Assembly: GCF_003217095.1 (NCBI RefSeq)
Contig: NZ_QJSR01000002.1
Coordinates: 310,001-374,000 of the forward strand
DNA length: 64,000 nt
Source of the DNA: Rhizobium sp. PP-CC-3A-592
Lineage (GTDB): Bacteria; Pseudomonadota; Alphaproteobacteria; Rhizobiales; Rhizobiaceae
Reading direction: 5' to 3'
Positions within the stretch are counted from its first letter, which is position 1. Every line of letters starts with the position of its first letter. Made by a program: the position numbers and the translations under genes. This document shows positions 35,343-43,923 of the stretch, piece after piece. The notes below the pieces were generated by a model that was given only the letters and a program-made list of their open reading frames with translations, did no database searches and was not told the DNA's origin.

Positions 35343-35680
35343 GACGGTCTCCACGGCCAAGACGGCCATTTGGCGTTTGAGCTGATCGGCGAATTTTATC
35401 CGATGGTCAAACTATCAGCGGGCCTGAGGGCGTCAAGATATGCCGCATGCGTAGCCCTGCCGGGAGCAAGCCTCACGAGGATGATTTAGGTAAGTGAAGA
35501 ATAACATTGAAGATGGTTGTAAAAACAAGAAAGCCAGGAACCTCCCTGATTCCTGGCTTTCGTCACGCAAAATTTGCCCGCCCCGCCAAAGACCGGATTG
35601 AGGGTCATGCGTTGATGTCTGCCCGCTTCGCGCCGCCGTACATCTCGACTTTCGCCGGTACCAGCGGCTTTCGCGCAATG
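35343..35680. other. Intergenic region between nolR and the aminotransferase gene
   Basis: About 340 bases. It contains the nolR terminator (35530-35560) and, next to 35343, the presumed promoter of the aminotransferase gene. I see no convincing short gene in the remainder. Confidence 0.55.
35521..35560 (-). terminator. Rho-independent terminator downstream of nolR
   Basis: AAAGCCAGGAA (35530-35540) pairs perfectly with TTCCTGGCTTT (35550-35560). Read leftward the stem is followed by CTTGTTTTT, a good U-run, so it ends the nolR message about 120 bases past the stop codon. Confidence 0.85.
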
Positions 35681-36022
35681 TTACGCGGAGCGACGACGTG
35701 GCTGTGCTTCTTCCTTCGCGTCTGCTGCGCCGTAGATTTCGGACAGCATCGAGAGGACCTTCAAAACGGACTCGGACGAGGACGAGTAGTAGATCGTCTG
35801 GGCGTCGCGGCGTGTCGTCACGAGGCTCTGGGCCCGAAGCTTCGACAGGTGTTGCGAAAGCGCAGACTGACTAAGGCCGACCTGAGCAGCAAGCGCTCCG
35901 ACAGCCATTTCGCCCTTGACCAGTTCGTTCAGAATCAGCAGCCGCTTCGGGTTGGCCATAGCCGAAAGAAAATCCGCAGCGACCTCGGCTTTTTCATGCT
36001 GGTGGGGAGGAATTGTTTCCAT
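35681..36022 (-). CDS. nolR: ArsR-family regulator NolR
   Basis: Encodes 113 residues. NolR is the rhizobial winged-helix repressor of nodulation and many core genes. The HTH and dimer core is NolR-like throughout: AADFLSAMANPKRLLILNELVKGEMAVGALAAQVGLSQSALSQHLSKLRAQSLVTTRRDAQTIYYSSSSESVLKVLSMLSEIYG. I chose the ATG at 36022 because GGAG lies six bases before it; an ATG at 36034 adds four residues and is equally possible. Upstream, at 36079-36094, is a match to the published NolR operator, implying autorepression. Confidence 0.88.
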   Translation of the reverse strand: METIPPHQHEKAEVAADFLSAMANPKRLLILNELVKGEMAVGALAAQVGLSQSALSQHLSKLRAQSLVTTRRDAQTIYYSSSSESVLKVLSMLSEIYGAADAKEEAQPRRRSA

Positions 36023-36078
36023 GCCATACTCCATGCGACGTCTTGGCCCCACCCATTTGGTGCGGCTAGAATGAGACA

Positions 36079-36094
36079 ATTAGGCATGACGCAT
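36079..36094 (+). promoter_or_regulatory. Putative NolR-binding site in the nolR promoter
   Basis: ATTAG (36079-36083), nine bases, then AT (36093-36094), fitting the published NolR consensus (A/T)TTAG-N9-A(T/A). It lies 57 bases upstream of the nolR start, where bound protein would block transcription. A one-in-several-hundred-bases pattern, so position is what makes it credible. Confidence 0.55.
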
Positions 36095-36141
36095 AAAGGG
36101 AACAACAGGCTTATGCGAGATTTAGGGGTACTTCCGGGGAG

Positions 36142-36882
36142 TTAACGGTAAAATTTGACGAACATTTCACGGAGATCTGCCGTGTTTTCAACCTGTCGGG
36201 GAAAGACCACCCGACGGAATGCGTCTCCGAACGCAAGATCGATTCCCTCGGCATCGATGCCGGTCACTTGCCAGTCTGGAGTAACCGGCTCGGGATCGTC
36301 CGCAATCCTATATGTGACAGCATCTGCGTTGCTTTCGAGTTCGTCAAGAAGAACGCGTTCTGATGTTGCGATTTCTTCCAGTGCAGGCGACGCGATCAGA
36401 AGGTCATCTCCTCCTAGCGCGTAAGCCCGGCCGAAGCCGGCATTGAAGCTTGCGCGGAGAGGCGCGAGGCGGAAGAACAGGAAATCGGGGAAATCGATAT
36501 AAAGCTGCGCCTTGGGATGGCGCCGCAGAAAGCGGGACCGCAAGCGCGGGTGGCGCGAGTCCGTCTGCGTCACGGATTCCGCCTCGCACTGCACGGTGAT
36601 TCTCGGATGCGCGAGCGGATCGCCCTTGCCCGCGCGTCCGGCAAGCAGCGAGCACCTGGTATCGGCGAGCAGCGCCTGCGTATGGGTTGCCAGCCGCGAG
36701 GCAAGGATAACGGGCGTGCCGTCGATATCGAAGCCGAGCAGCACGCGGCTGACGACGGGGAAGCCGTCGCTGGCCGGTTCGAGAACGGCGATGGCTGCGC
36801 TGCGCTGTTCACGCAGGACAAGGCGGGCGAGCTTTCGCGCCGCATCGTCCGTCTCGCGCAACACGTGTGGTTTGTCTGTCAT
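36142..36882 (-). CDS. HugZ-like heme-utilisation / pyridoxamine-phosphate-oxidase-fold protein
   Basis: Encodes 246 residues. N-terminal split-barrel (AARKLARLVLREQRSAAIAVLEPASDGFPVVSRVLLGFDIDGTPVILASRLATHTQALLADTRCSLLAGRAGKGDPLAHPRITV) as in HugZ and PNPOx-like proteins, and a C-terminal DUF2470-like region ending in DLREMFVKFYR. HugZ family members bind or degrade heme. The histidine ligand of HugZ is not certain here, so enzymatic heme cleavage is a guess. Downstream of it in transcription order comes nolR, on the same strand. Confidence 0.75.
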   Translation of the reverse strand: MTDKPHVLRETDDAARKLARLVLREQRSAAIAVLEPASDGFPVVSRVLLGFDIDGTPVILASRLATHTQALLADTRCSLLAGRAGKGDPLAHPRITVQCEAESVTQTDSRHPRLRSRFLRRHPKAQLYIDFPDFLFFRLAPLRASFNAGFGRAYALGGDDLLIASPALEEIATSERVLLDELESNADAVTYRIADDPEPVTPDWQVTGIDAEGIDLAFGDAFRRVVFPRQVENTADLREMFVKFYR

Positions 36883-36913
36883 CTCGGGGCTCCCTGACGT
36901 CTCGACGCTTCGT

Positions 36914-36939
36914 CGTTCGCGGCACGGGTTCCGCGAACG
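36914..36939. repeat. Perfect inverted repeat upstream of the HugZ-like gene
   Basis: CGTTCGCGG (36914-36922) and CCGCGAACG (36931-36939) pair fully across eight bases. It sits 31 bases upstream of the HugZ-like start, so it may be an operator or a hairpin in the leader, and also lies downstream of nothing rightward. Confidence 0.45.
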
Positions 36940-37021
36940 ATTCGGCTGGGGAGCCTACAGGGCAAAGCTGTCTTGTGAAGCCGCTTTGGCTGGACGCGTG
37001 CTCGATACGTGCTTGGCGGCC

Positions 37022-38071
37022 TCAGGGGCGGGTTCGATGCCGCGTCAGGCCCTCGATCACGTCCTGAGCGTCGATGGTCCCGATGACGGCACCGTTCTCT
37101 ACGACGCCGATCGCGCCCGGCTGGCGTGTCATGGCGTCGAGGATGTCGATCAACGGCGTGTCGGGCGCCGCCGTGGCGCTGACGCCGCCGGATGCGGGGC
37201 GCTGCGCCAGGCCGCGCTGCATGACATCGGTTGCGGTCAGCATGGTGATCGGGTTCATGTGCTGGACGAAATCGGCGACATACTGGTTGGCGGGATTCTT
37301 GACGATTTCCTGCGGCGTTCCGCACTGGATGATGCATCCGCCTTCCATGATGGCGATGCGGTTGCCGATGCGGAAGGCTTCGTCCAGATCGTGGCTGACG
37401 AAGAGGATGGTCTTCTTCAAGCGGCGCTGGAATTCGAGAAGCTCATCCTGCAGACGCGTGCGGATGAGCGGGTCGAGTGCCGAAAAAGGCTCGTCCATCA
37501 GGAGGATCGGCGCGCCGGTGGCAAAGGCCCGGGCAAGGCCGACGCGCTGCTGCATGCCGCCGGAGAGTTCTTGCACCTTGCGGCCGGCCCATTGCGTGAG
37601 GTTCACCAGTTCCAGCTGTTCGCCGACGCGGCGCCGGCGCTCGGCCTCGGGCACGCCGGCCAGTTCCAGGCCGAAGCCGACATTGTCCTCGACCGTGCGC
37701 CAGGGCAGGAGCGCGAACTGCTGGAACACCATGGAGACGGTGTGCATGCGGAAGTCGCGCAAGGCCTTGGACGTCGCGCGGTAGGGGTCGATCGTGCCGG
37801 TGCCCGTCTTCACGCTGACATTGCCGCGCACGACGGGCGCGAGGCCGTTGACCGCACGCAGCAGCGTCGACTTGCCGGAGCCCGACAGCCCCATCAGCAC
37901 GAGGATTTCGCCTTCGCGCACGGTGAGCGATGCACCGGCCACGCCGAGGACGAGGCCCGTGGCCTCGCCGATCTCGTCGCGGGTCTTGCCCGTATCGACC
38001 ATCTGCAAGGCCCTTTCGGGGCGTTCGCCGAAGACGATATCGACGTTTTCAAAGATCACGGCATCGCTCAT
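37022..38071 (-). CDS. choV: Choline/betaine ABC transporter ATP-binding protein
   Basis: Encodes 349 residues. Seen: Walker A GLSGSGKSTLLRAVNG near 60-75, Q-loop, signature LSGGMQQRVGLARA, Walker B ILLMDEPFSALDPLIR, and the H-loop FVSHDLDEAFRIG. The last ~70 residues are a CBS-like regulatory domain, typical of ProV/OpuA-type ATPases. With choW and choX it imports choline; in Sinorhizobium choXWV is high-affinity and osmoprotectant-related. Its start overlaps choW by four bases. Confidence 0.9.
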   Translation of the reverse strand: MSDAVIFENVDIVFGERPERALQMVDTGKTRDEIGEATGLVLGVAGASLTVREGEILVLMGLSGSGKSTLLRAVNGLAPVVRGNVSVKTGTGTIDPYRATSKALRDFRMHTVSMVFQQFALLPWRTVEDNVGFGLELAGVPEAERRRRVGEQLELVNLTQWAGRKVQELSGGMQQRVGLARAFATGAPILLMDEPFSALDPLIRTRLQDELLEFQRRLKKTILFVSHDLDEAFRIGNRIAIMEGGCIIQCGTPQEIVKNPANQYVADFVQHMNPITMLTATDVMQRGLAQRPASGGVSATAAPDTPLIDILDAMTRQPGAIGVVENGAVIGTIDAQDVIEGLTRHRTRP

Positions 38072-38913
38072 GCGCCTTCTCCTTCATCCGAGGAGCGGAA
38101 GAGGCGATCGAGAATGATCGCCAGGATGACGATACAGAGACCGGCTTCGAAGCCCTTGGCGACGTTGACGGTGTTCAGCGCGCGCAGCACGGGAACGCCG
38201 AGCCCATTGGCGCCGACGAGGGCCGAGATGACCACCATGGACAGCGACAGCATGATCGTCTGGGTGAGGCCTGCCATGATCTGCGGCGTGGCGAAGGGCA
38301 GCTCGATCTTGCGCAGCACCTGCGACGGCGTGGCACCGAAGGAGACGGCCGCCTCCGTGAGGGAGGGTGGAGTCGAGATGATGCCGAGCCGGGTCAGGCG
38401 GATGGGCGCGGGGATCGCGAAGATCACGGTGGCGATCAGGCCGGGGACCATGCCGAGGCCGAAGAGGATTAGCGCGGGAATGAGATAGACGAAGGTCGGG
38501 ATGGTCTGCATGAGGTCGAGCACGGGGCGCATGAAGGCGTAGACCCAGGCGCGGCGTGCGGCGGCGATGCCCAAGGGAATGCCGATGGCCATGGAGACGA
38601 CGCTTGCCGCCAGCACAAGGGCCAGCGTCTCGGTCGTTTCCTTCCAGTAACCCTGGTTGATGATGAGCAGCAGGCCGAGGCCCGTGAAGAGCGTGACGCC
38701 GATGGACCGGCGCAGCCACCAGGCCAGCACGGTGACGAGACCGACGACGACGAGGGGATGGGGGTACTGCAGAACGAAGAGAATGGCGGTGACGACGCCC
38801 GACAGGAAGCTGGAGAGCTGGTCGAAGAACAGGCTGAAATTGGTCGTCAACCAGTCGACGAAGGCCTTCGCGCCCTGGCCGATAGGAACGCGGTGTCCTG
38901 TCAGAAAATCCAT
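38068..38913 (-). CDS. choW: Choline/betaine ABC transporter permease
   Basis: Encodes 281 residues with about six hydrophobic helices. It carries the permease EAA-like loop (SLTEAAVSFGATPSQVLRKIELPFATPQIMAGLTQTIMLSLSMVVISALVGANGLG) that contacts the ATPase. N-terminus: DFLTGHRVPIGQGAKAFVDWLTTNFSLFFDQLS. ProW/OpuAB type. It is the second gene of choXWV and overlaps choV by four bases. Confidence 0.9.
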   Translation of the reverse strand: MDFLTGHRVPIGQGAKAFVDWLTTNFSLFFDQLSSFLSGVVTAILFVLQYPHPLVVVGLVTVLAWWLRRSIGVTLFTGLGLLLIINQGYWKETTETLALVLAASVVSMAIGIPLGIAAARRAWVYAFMRPVLDLMQTIPTFVYLIPALILFGLGMVPGLIATVIFAIPAPIRLTRLGIISTPPSLTEAAVSFGATPSQVLRKIELPFATPQIMAGLTQTIMLSLSMVVISALVGANGLGVPVLRALNTVNVAKGFEAGLCIVILAIILDRLFRSSDEGEGA

Positions 38914-39066
38914 GCGGGATCCTCTCCTGAAAGAGTGACGGATGATACGACATCGATCGCTATGACATCATGGACCGCGCGGGCGCAGATCGCAAAGGTC
39001 GGACCGAAGAAAGACGGATCATTGGTATAAGGGAAATAGGGCTTGGAGAAGCCCGGATGCCAGTGC

Positions 39067-39092
39067 GGAAAAGGCGGGGTTTCCCCCGCCTT
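39067..39092 (-). terminator. Intra-operon hairpin after choX
   Basis: AAGGCGGGG (39071-39079) pairs fully with CCCCGCCTT (39084-39092) over a TTTC loop, followed leftward by TTTT. Lying between choX and choW, it probably leaves binding-protein mRNA more abundant than permease mRNA, as is common in binding-protein operons. Confidence 0.7.
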
Positions 39093-39102
39093 CATGTCTG
39101 GA

Positions 39103-40059
39103 TCAGAGGCCGAGCGCCGCCTTGACGGCCGGCAGGCCATCCTTGCCGTCCAGCGTCGTGACGCCGGCAAGCCAGGGTTCGATGGCGGTCGGGTTGGCCT
39201 TGAGCCATTCCTTCGCTGCCGTCTCGGGCTCCTCGCTGTCGTTTAGGATCTTGCCCATGATATGGTTTTCCATATCGAGGGTGAACTTCACGTTGGAGAT
39301 CAGCTTGCCGATATTCGGGCATTCCGAGACGTAACCGGCGCGCGTGTTGGTGTAGACGGTCGCGCCGCCGAAGTTCGGGCCGAAGGTGGAGTCGCCACCC
39401 GTGAGGTAGGTCATCTCGAAGGTCGAGTTCATCGGGTGCGGGGCCCAGCCGAGCCAGACGACCGGCTTGTCGTCCTTCTGGGCGCGTGCGACCTGCGACA
39501 GCATGCCCTGTTCGGAGCTTTCGACGATCTCGAGACCGCCCATGCCCATCTCGTTCTTCTCGATCAGCGTCATAACGAGGCGATTGCCGTCATTGCCCGG
39601 CTCGATGCCGTAGATCTTGCCGCCGAGTTCGTCCTTGTGCTTGCCGATGTCGGAGAAGTCCTTGATGCCGAGAGCGGCACCCTTGGCATTGGTGGCGAGC
39701 GTGTACTTCGCGCCTTCAAGGTTCGCGCCGAGCGATTCGACCGTCTTGTCGTCCAGATAGGGCTTCACGTCCTTTTCCTGCGCGGGCATCCAGTTGCCGA
39801 GGAAGACGTCGATGTCCTTGTTCTTCAGCGACTGGTAGGTGACGGGAACCGAGAGCACCTTGATGTCGGCCGTGTAGCCGAGGCCTTCGACAACGGCTGC
39901 AACCGTTGCGGTCGTGGCCGTGATGTCCGTCCAGCCGACATCGGAGAAGCGGACGGTGGCACAGCTTGCCGGGTCGGCGGCAAAAGCGGTTCCGGCGCTC
40001 AGCGCGCTCAGAGAAACGGCGGCGGACAGCGTGAGCAGGCGGGCGAAACTTCTGGTCAT
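39103..40059 (-). CDS. choX: Choline-binding periplasmic protein
   Basis: Encodes 318 residues with a signal peptide (MTRSFARLLTLSAAVSLSALSAGTAFA) and an OpuAC/ChoX-type binding domain: CATVRFSDVGWTDITATTATVAAVVEGLGYTADIKVLSVPVTYQSLKNKDIDVFLGNWMPAQEKDVKPYL. Aromatic residues such as the W in FLGNW and in WLGWAPHP probably form the trimethylammonium-binding cage. First gene of choXWV. Confidence 0.92.
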   Translation of the reverse strand: MTRSFARLLTLSAAVSLSALSAGTAFAADPASCATVRFSDVGWTDITATTATVAAVVEGLGYTADIKVLSVPVTYQSLKNKDIDVFLGNWMPAQEKDVKPYLDDKTVESLGANLEGAKYTLATNAKGAALGIKDFSDIGKHKDELGGKIYGIEPGNDGNRLVMTLIEKNEMGMGGLEIVESSEQGMLSQVARAQKDDKPVVWLGWAPHPMNSTFEMTYLTGGDSTFGPNFGGATVYTNTRAGYVSECPNIGKLISNVKFTLDMENHIMGKILNDSEEPETAAKEWLKANPTAIEPWLAGVTTLDGKDGLPAVKAALGL

Positions 40060-40457
40060 TGGTTTTTTGTTCCCCTGTTATGACGTCAGAAAGAGCATCG
40101 GATCCTCGGCATGTCCAGATCCGACGGTCAGGTCAGTGTATTGCGCTCGCGAACTCACGCGGCCCGTAATGCGACAGCAAGTGTCGCAATGGCGCATTCC
40201 ATGATCACGATCGAATTTAGTGGACCGTCGATCCGGCTTGCGATGTCGGACCGGCACGAGGACGGTCGAGCGTTCACGATCGTGAACATAGGGCATCGAT
40301 TTACCGAGGCATAGGTGCAACGGCGAGAATGACCGAAGCCGGCCCTCCGAACAGGGCTCTGGCCAAATGGCGTTTGGTCAGGCATGAAGCCGCCGGCCGG
40401 GGCGCCATGCGCAGCCCCTTCCCGCGGTGCGCTTGAAAACCCGAAAGGATCGTCGGC
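40060..40457. promoter_or_regulatory. Divergent region between choX and tdk with palindromes
   Basis: About 400 bases holding the presumed choXWV promoter (near 40060-40150) and the tdk promoter. Structures seen are TGCGACA-N5-TGTCGCA at 40170-40188 and a 16-base perfect palindrome GTTCACGATCGTGAAC at 40272-40287. A 67-codon open frame at 40111-40314 lacks any family feature and is not called a gene. Confidence 0.5.
40272..40287. promoter_or_regulatory. 16-bp perfect palindrome, candidate operator
   Basis: GTTCACGATCGTGAAC is its own reverse complement. It lies 213 bases upstream of choX and 171 upstream of tdk. Such length is unlikely by chance in this region; it looks like a binding site for a dimeric regulator, identity unknown. 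Confidence 0.5.
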
Positions 40458-41039
40458 ATGGCCAAGCTCTATTTCCATTACGCCACGATGAACGCCGGCA
40501 AATCGACCCTGCTGCTGCAATCCTCCTACAATTACGAAGAGCGCGGCATGCGCACGGTGGTGCTGATCGCTGCCTTCGACGATCGGGCGGGCGAGGGGCG
40601 CGTCTCCTCGCGCATCGGCCTGTCGTCGGACGCGATCGCGTTCCGCGTGACGGACGACCTCTATGCGTTGGTCAAGGACGCGATATCGCAGACGGATGCC
40701 GCTTGCGTGTTCGTGGACGAGGCGCAGTTTCTGAGCGAGGTGCAGGTGTGGCAGCTTGCCCGGGTGGCCGACCGGCTCGGCGTTCCGGTCATGGCGTATG
40801 GTCTGCGCACCGATTTCCGTGGACGGCTGTTTCCGGGTTCCGCAGCGCTTCTGGCGATCGCGGACGAATTGCGCGAGGTGCGGACCATCTGCCATTGCGG
40901 CCGCAAGGCGACCATGGTGGTGCGTCTCGACGGGCAGGGGCGGGTGATGCATGAAGGCGCGCAGGTCGAGATCGGCGGCAACGAGAAATATGTCTCCTAC
41001 TGCCGCCGGCACTGGGACGACCGGATGCATGAAGCATAA
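40458..41039 (+). CDS. tdk: Thymidine kinase (type II)
   Basis: Encodes 193 residues. Phosphorylates thymidine to dTMP for salvage. Seen: P-loop [23 protein letters not shown] near 6-28, the [17 protein letters not shown] Walker B-type segment with the catalytic Glu, [15 protein letters not shown], and the structural zinc site CHCGRKATM ... YCRRH. Complete and of normal length. Followed closely by a cytochrome c gene but not functionally linked. Confidence 0.95.
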   Translation: MAKLYFHYATMNAGKSTLLLQSSYNYEERGMRTVVLIAAFDDRAGEGRVSSRIGLSSDAIAFRVTDDLYALVKDAISQTDAACVFVDEAQFLSEVQVWQLARVADRLGVPVMAYGLRTDFRGRLFPGSAALLAIADELREVRTICHCGRKATMVVRLDGQGRVMHEGAQVEIGGNEKYVSYCRRHWDDRMHEA

Positions 41040-41072
41040 GCTGTGTTTCCACCTCGATCACGGGAGCGCGAC

Positions 41073-41471
41073 ATGCGCAATGGTTTCGCCCTCTGTCTTC
41101 TGATCTCCTTCGTTGCAGCCACAGGTGCGGCGCGCGCCGGAGATGCCCCGACTGGAGATGCAGGAGCGGGCGAACGGGTGTTTCGCAAATGCGGCGCCTG
41201 CCACACGGCGACAGGGCCAGAGAACCGCGTCGGCCCGAGCCTGCAAGGCGTCGTCGGCCGGCCCGTCGCGCATGTCGCGAGCTATGGCTATTCGGATGCG
41301 ATGACGGCGTTCGCCAGCGATGGCAAGGTGTGGGACGAGGCGAGGCTCTCGACCTATCTGCTGGCGCCGCGCGCCATGGTTCCCGGTACGCGCATGAGCT
41401 TTGCCGGCCTGAAAACCGACAAGGATATCGCCGACGTGATCGCCTATCTGAAGAGCACGGCTGCGCAATAA
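41073..41471 (+). CDS. Class I c-type cytochrome (cytochrome c2 / c-552 like)
   Basis: Encodes 132 residues with a Sec signal peptide (MRNGFALCLLISFVAATGAARA). Heme motif CGACH near 49-53, GPSLQGVVGRPVAH, the aromatic SYGYSDAMTA and the axial Met in VPGTRMSFAGLKTDKDIADVIAYLK are all present. Periplasmic electron carrier; possible acceptor for PuuD or a terminal oxidase donor. Start at 41073, giving the signal peptide; an ATG-less upstream extension is not used. Confidence 0.9.
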   Translation: MRNGFALCLLISFVAATGAARAGDAPTGDAGAGERVFRKCGACHTATGPENRVGPSLQGVVGRPVAHVASYGYSDAMTAFASDGKVWDEARLSTYLLAPRAMVPGTRMSFAGLKTDKDIADVIAYLKSTAAQ

Positions 41472-41592
41472 AGCGCGAGACGGGATGAAGCCGGTTGTGG
41501 CGGGTGGCGGCTATGCCTATGTCAGGCTGGGCAGCAAGCATCATGTCCCAAGTCCTGTGTCACCAGCCCCATCCCACAAGGAACACGCCTCC

Positions 41593-42726
41593 ATGTTCGA
41601 ACCGGTCGTCGCGTTCTTCCAGCGCCTTTTTTCAGCCATCGGCCGGGGGCTGGGCGTCGCCATCTCCTGGCTGCTGTTTCCCTTCGTCAAGTTTGCCGGC
41701 TGGTTTCGGGCAAGCGGCGGCTGGATCGTCAAGGGGCCGGTGGCCGCCGTCGTCATCCTGTTCGTCGGTCTCTATGGCTATTTCCTCTATACCACGCAGG
41801 CCTGGACGAACTTCGATCCCGACTACGTCAACCGCTACAATTTCGCGGCACGCAAGACGGATGCCGGATTACCGGTGAAGCTTGCACCGGGTGCCGCAGC
41901 GCCTGCGACCGCTACCTGCGAGCGCTCGGCGATCGTCGATGTCGCCTCCGATCTCATCGACTTCAATGTCGACGAGAATGCCTGGATCTCCTCCATGCTG
42001 CTCTACAAGGCCGGCTTCTTCGGTATGGACTGGGACCACACGCCGTTCCTCGACAACAAGGCGTCTTTCCAGCGTGGCGTGAACCAAGCGGTACGCCGCA
42101 CGACAGTGGAACTGGTGGATTCGCTCGGCCGGGTGCGCGGCACGTCCGGCATCAACGAGAATTTGCAGAAGGCCCGCAGCAACATGCAGTTCGATGAGGG
42201 CGCGTGGTATTTCGGGCTCGACCCGTTCGGCCCGAAGACGCCGACGCCGAGCTTCTACCGTTCCGCCAAGCGCGATCTGCAGGCCTTCAACGAGAGCCTC
42301 GTGAAATGCGAGGCGACGTTCGACGGGCGTTCGGACAATCTGATCGAATTCATCGACCGCATCTCCAACGATATCGGCAACACCTCTGCGATGATCCGCG
42401 AGCGTTCAGAGGACCATAATGGCGGCTGGTTCGATACGCGGGCCGACGACCGGTTCTGGTTCGCCTATGGCCAGCTCTACGGCTATTACGGCGTGATGGC
42501 GGCAGCCGGTGCCGATTTCGACGGCGTCATCACCCAGCGCGGGCTGGCGCCGATCTGGGCGGAAAGTCTGAAGCAGCTACGCTCGGCGCTGCGCATCCAG
42601 CCGGCCATCATCTCCAACGGCCGCGAGGACGGCTGGATCATGCCGACGCACCTCGCGACCATGGGCTTCTACATCCTGCGCGTTCGCTCCAACCTTGTGG
42701 AGATGCGCGATATCCTGGCCCGTTAA
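41593..42726 (+). CDS. DUF2333 family membrane protein
   Basis: Encodes 377 residues from the ATG at 41593 (AAGGA about 10 bases upstream). One or two hydrophobic segments near residues 10-70, then a soluble domain with repeated aromatic/charged motifs (DFNVDENAWISSMLLYKAGFFGMDWDHTPFLDNKASFQRGVNQAVRR, AWYFGLDPFGPKTPTPSFYRSAKRDL). This is DUF2333, a conserved alphaproteobacterial family of unknown function. Periplasmic topology is inferred. The cytochrome c gene just upstream reads in the same direction. Confidence 0.8.
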   Translation: MFEPVVAFFQRLFSAIGRGLGVAISWLLFPFVKFAGWFRASGGWIVKGPVAAVVILFVGLYGYFLYTTQAWTNFDPDYVNRYNFAARKTDAGLPVKLAPGAAAPATATCERSAIVDVASDLIDFNVDENAWISSMLLYKAGFFGMDWDHTPFLDNKASFQRGVNQAVRRTTVELVDSLGRVRGTSGINENLQKARSNMQFDEGAWYFGLDPFGPKTPTPSFYRSAKRDLQAFNESLVKCEATFDGRSDNLIEFIDRISNDIGNTSAMIRERSEDHNGGWFDTRADDRFWFAYGQLYGYYGVMAAAGADFDGVITQRGLAPIWAESLKQLRSALRIQPAIISNGREDGWIMPTHLATMGFYILRVRSNLVEMRDILAR

Positions 42727-42735
42727 GCTCGGAAA

Positions 42736-43731
42736 TCAGCGGCAATAACGGTAGTTGCCGTGCCGTTGCAGCACGTCGAAATGCAGGTGATTTTCGTGGG
42801 CTTCGTCGCTGCCGGGGTCCAGCACCGTTTCGAAATACAGGCATCCGGTCGCCGTCACCGCACGCTGGAAAGCGCCGGAGAGCGTGCCGTCCTCGTCGCG
42901 CGGCTGGATCGCGATCGTCTCGCCGTTCTTGAAGGTGAAGGAGGCGATGTCGATGGCGTTGCCGCGGGCGTGCTCGGAGATCTTGCCCGTTGATGCGTTG
43001 TTGCGCAGACGGCAGATATAGCTTGAGGCCTGGTTGATGCTCTTCAGTGCGCCATCCTCCGACATGGCGACCCGGGCTGCTGGCAGTACGGCCTCCTTCG
43101 TCCAGCGCGCGAGTTCCAGCGCGGCTTCGCAGCGCAAGGTCGCGTCAGGCGCAAGCTTGATGCCCGGCAGGATCTCGGACACGGAAATCGGCTTGTCGAT
43201 ACCGCAACCCTGGCCGTCGTCGATGCGCGGCTTTTCAGAGAAGGTCGCGCCGAGCGTCTTCAGGTCCGTCAGGCACTGCGCATAGGCTGCGGGCTCTTCC
43301 GGTGTGATGACGAGTTCGGCTGCGGGCGTCGTTGTCTTCGGCTCAGCCGGCTTGTCAGTGGGGGCGGCTTCGCCGGATGCCGGCGCGTCGGACTTCGTGT
43401 CCTGCTTGGCTGCATCGGGCTCGCCCGGTTTTTTCGTTTCACTCTCCGGCGCGCCGGCTTTGGGCCCTTCAGGTGCCGCATCTGTTGCCGGAGGCACAGG
43501 CTTCGTCTCGGGCTTTGGAACATCTTCCGCAGCCGTCGGTTCGACGGGCTGTCCGTCGGTGCTGGTTGCCTCGAGCTCCTTTGCCTTCTGGGTCACAGGC
43601 ACCGTCTGCGTTTCGGCGGTTGCGGGCTTGGCATCTGGCACTGGACCGGCCTCCGGCAGGCCCGCACCTGCAAGGATGAAAACGGTCGGGATGACCATCA
43701 GGGGTAAAAGCAGCGGAAGACGTCGACGCAT
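42736..43731 (-). CDS. Extensin-like family protein, secreted
   Basis: Encodes 331 residues: signal peptide, a long low-complexity Pro/Ala/Glu/Lys-rich linker (about 25-135), then the extensin-like C-terminal domain. That domain has SEHARGNAIDIASF and, at 312-319, HENHLHFD, resembling the zinc-binding DxH/HxxH arrangement of D,D-peptidase (M15/VanY) folds. It may therefore bind or cut peptidoglycan, though family members are simply called extensin-like. Cysteines near both ends of the domain could form disulfides. Convergent with DUF2333. Confidence 0.82.
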   Translation of the reverse strand: MRRRLPLLLPLMVIPTVFILAGAGLPEAGPVPDAKPATAETQTVPVTQKAKELEATSTDGQPVEPTAAEDVPKPETKPVPPATDAAPEGPKAGAPESETKKPGEPDAAKQDTKSDAPASGEAAPTDKPAEPKTTTPAAELVITPEEPAAYAQCLTDLKTLGATFSEKPRIDDGQGCGIDKPISVSEILPGIKLAPDATLRCEAALELARWTKEAVLPAARVAMSEDGALKSINQASSYICRLRNNASTGKISEHARGNAIDIASFTFKNGETIAIQPRDEDGTLSGAFQRAVTATGCLYFETVLDPGSDEAHENHLHFDVLQRHGNYRYCR

Positions 43732-43888
43732 AGGGACCCATCCAATTTTTGGCGGCGCTTCGGCCGGTCATGCTGAATTAGGTGTGTGAGGGCCGACGGC
43801 GAGGGGCGGGGCGAGCGGTTTGCGTCGGGGTGTCGCGCTTTCGCCACGGTGTCATCATCGCGAAGCCTGCTTTTGCAGCGCTTGCCGC
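43732..43888. other. Intergenic region upstream of the trp leader
   Basis: About 157 bases between the extensin-like start and the trpL promoter. It should carry the leftward extensin promoter. No RNA gene or clear palindrome is seen. Confidence 0.4.
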
Positions 43889-43917
43889 TTGCCAGACGGC
43901 GCTCTCCGCGCTAACAG
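43889..43917 (+). promoter_or_regulatory. Promoter of the trpL-trpE(G) unit
   Basis: TTGCCA (43889-43894) and TAACAG (43912-43917) at 17-base spacing. Predicted transcription start is about 43923-43925, at or beside the trpL ATG (43924), so the leader transcript would be leaderless, as known for rhizobial trpL. Confidence 0.65.
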
Positions 43918-43923
43918 TTTTTC

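Noticed and set aside
36121-36140. Second NolR-like motif TTTAG after the first operator
   Set aside because: After nine bases the required A(T/A) is absent (CG instead), so it fails the consensus.
40111-40314. 67-codon frame between choX and tdk
   Set aside because: No family features and it spans two palindromes; composition looks non-coding.
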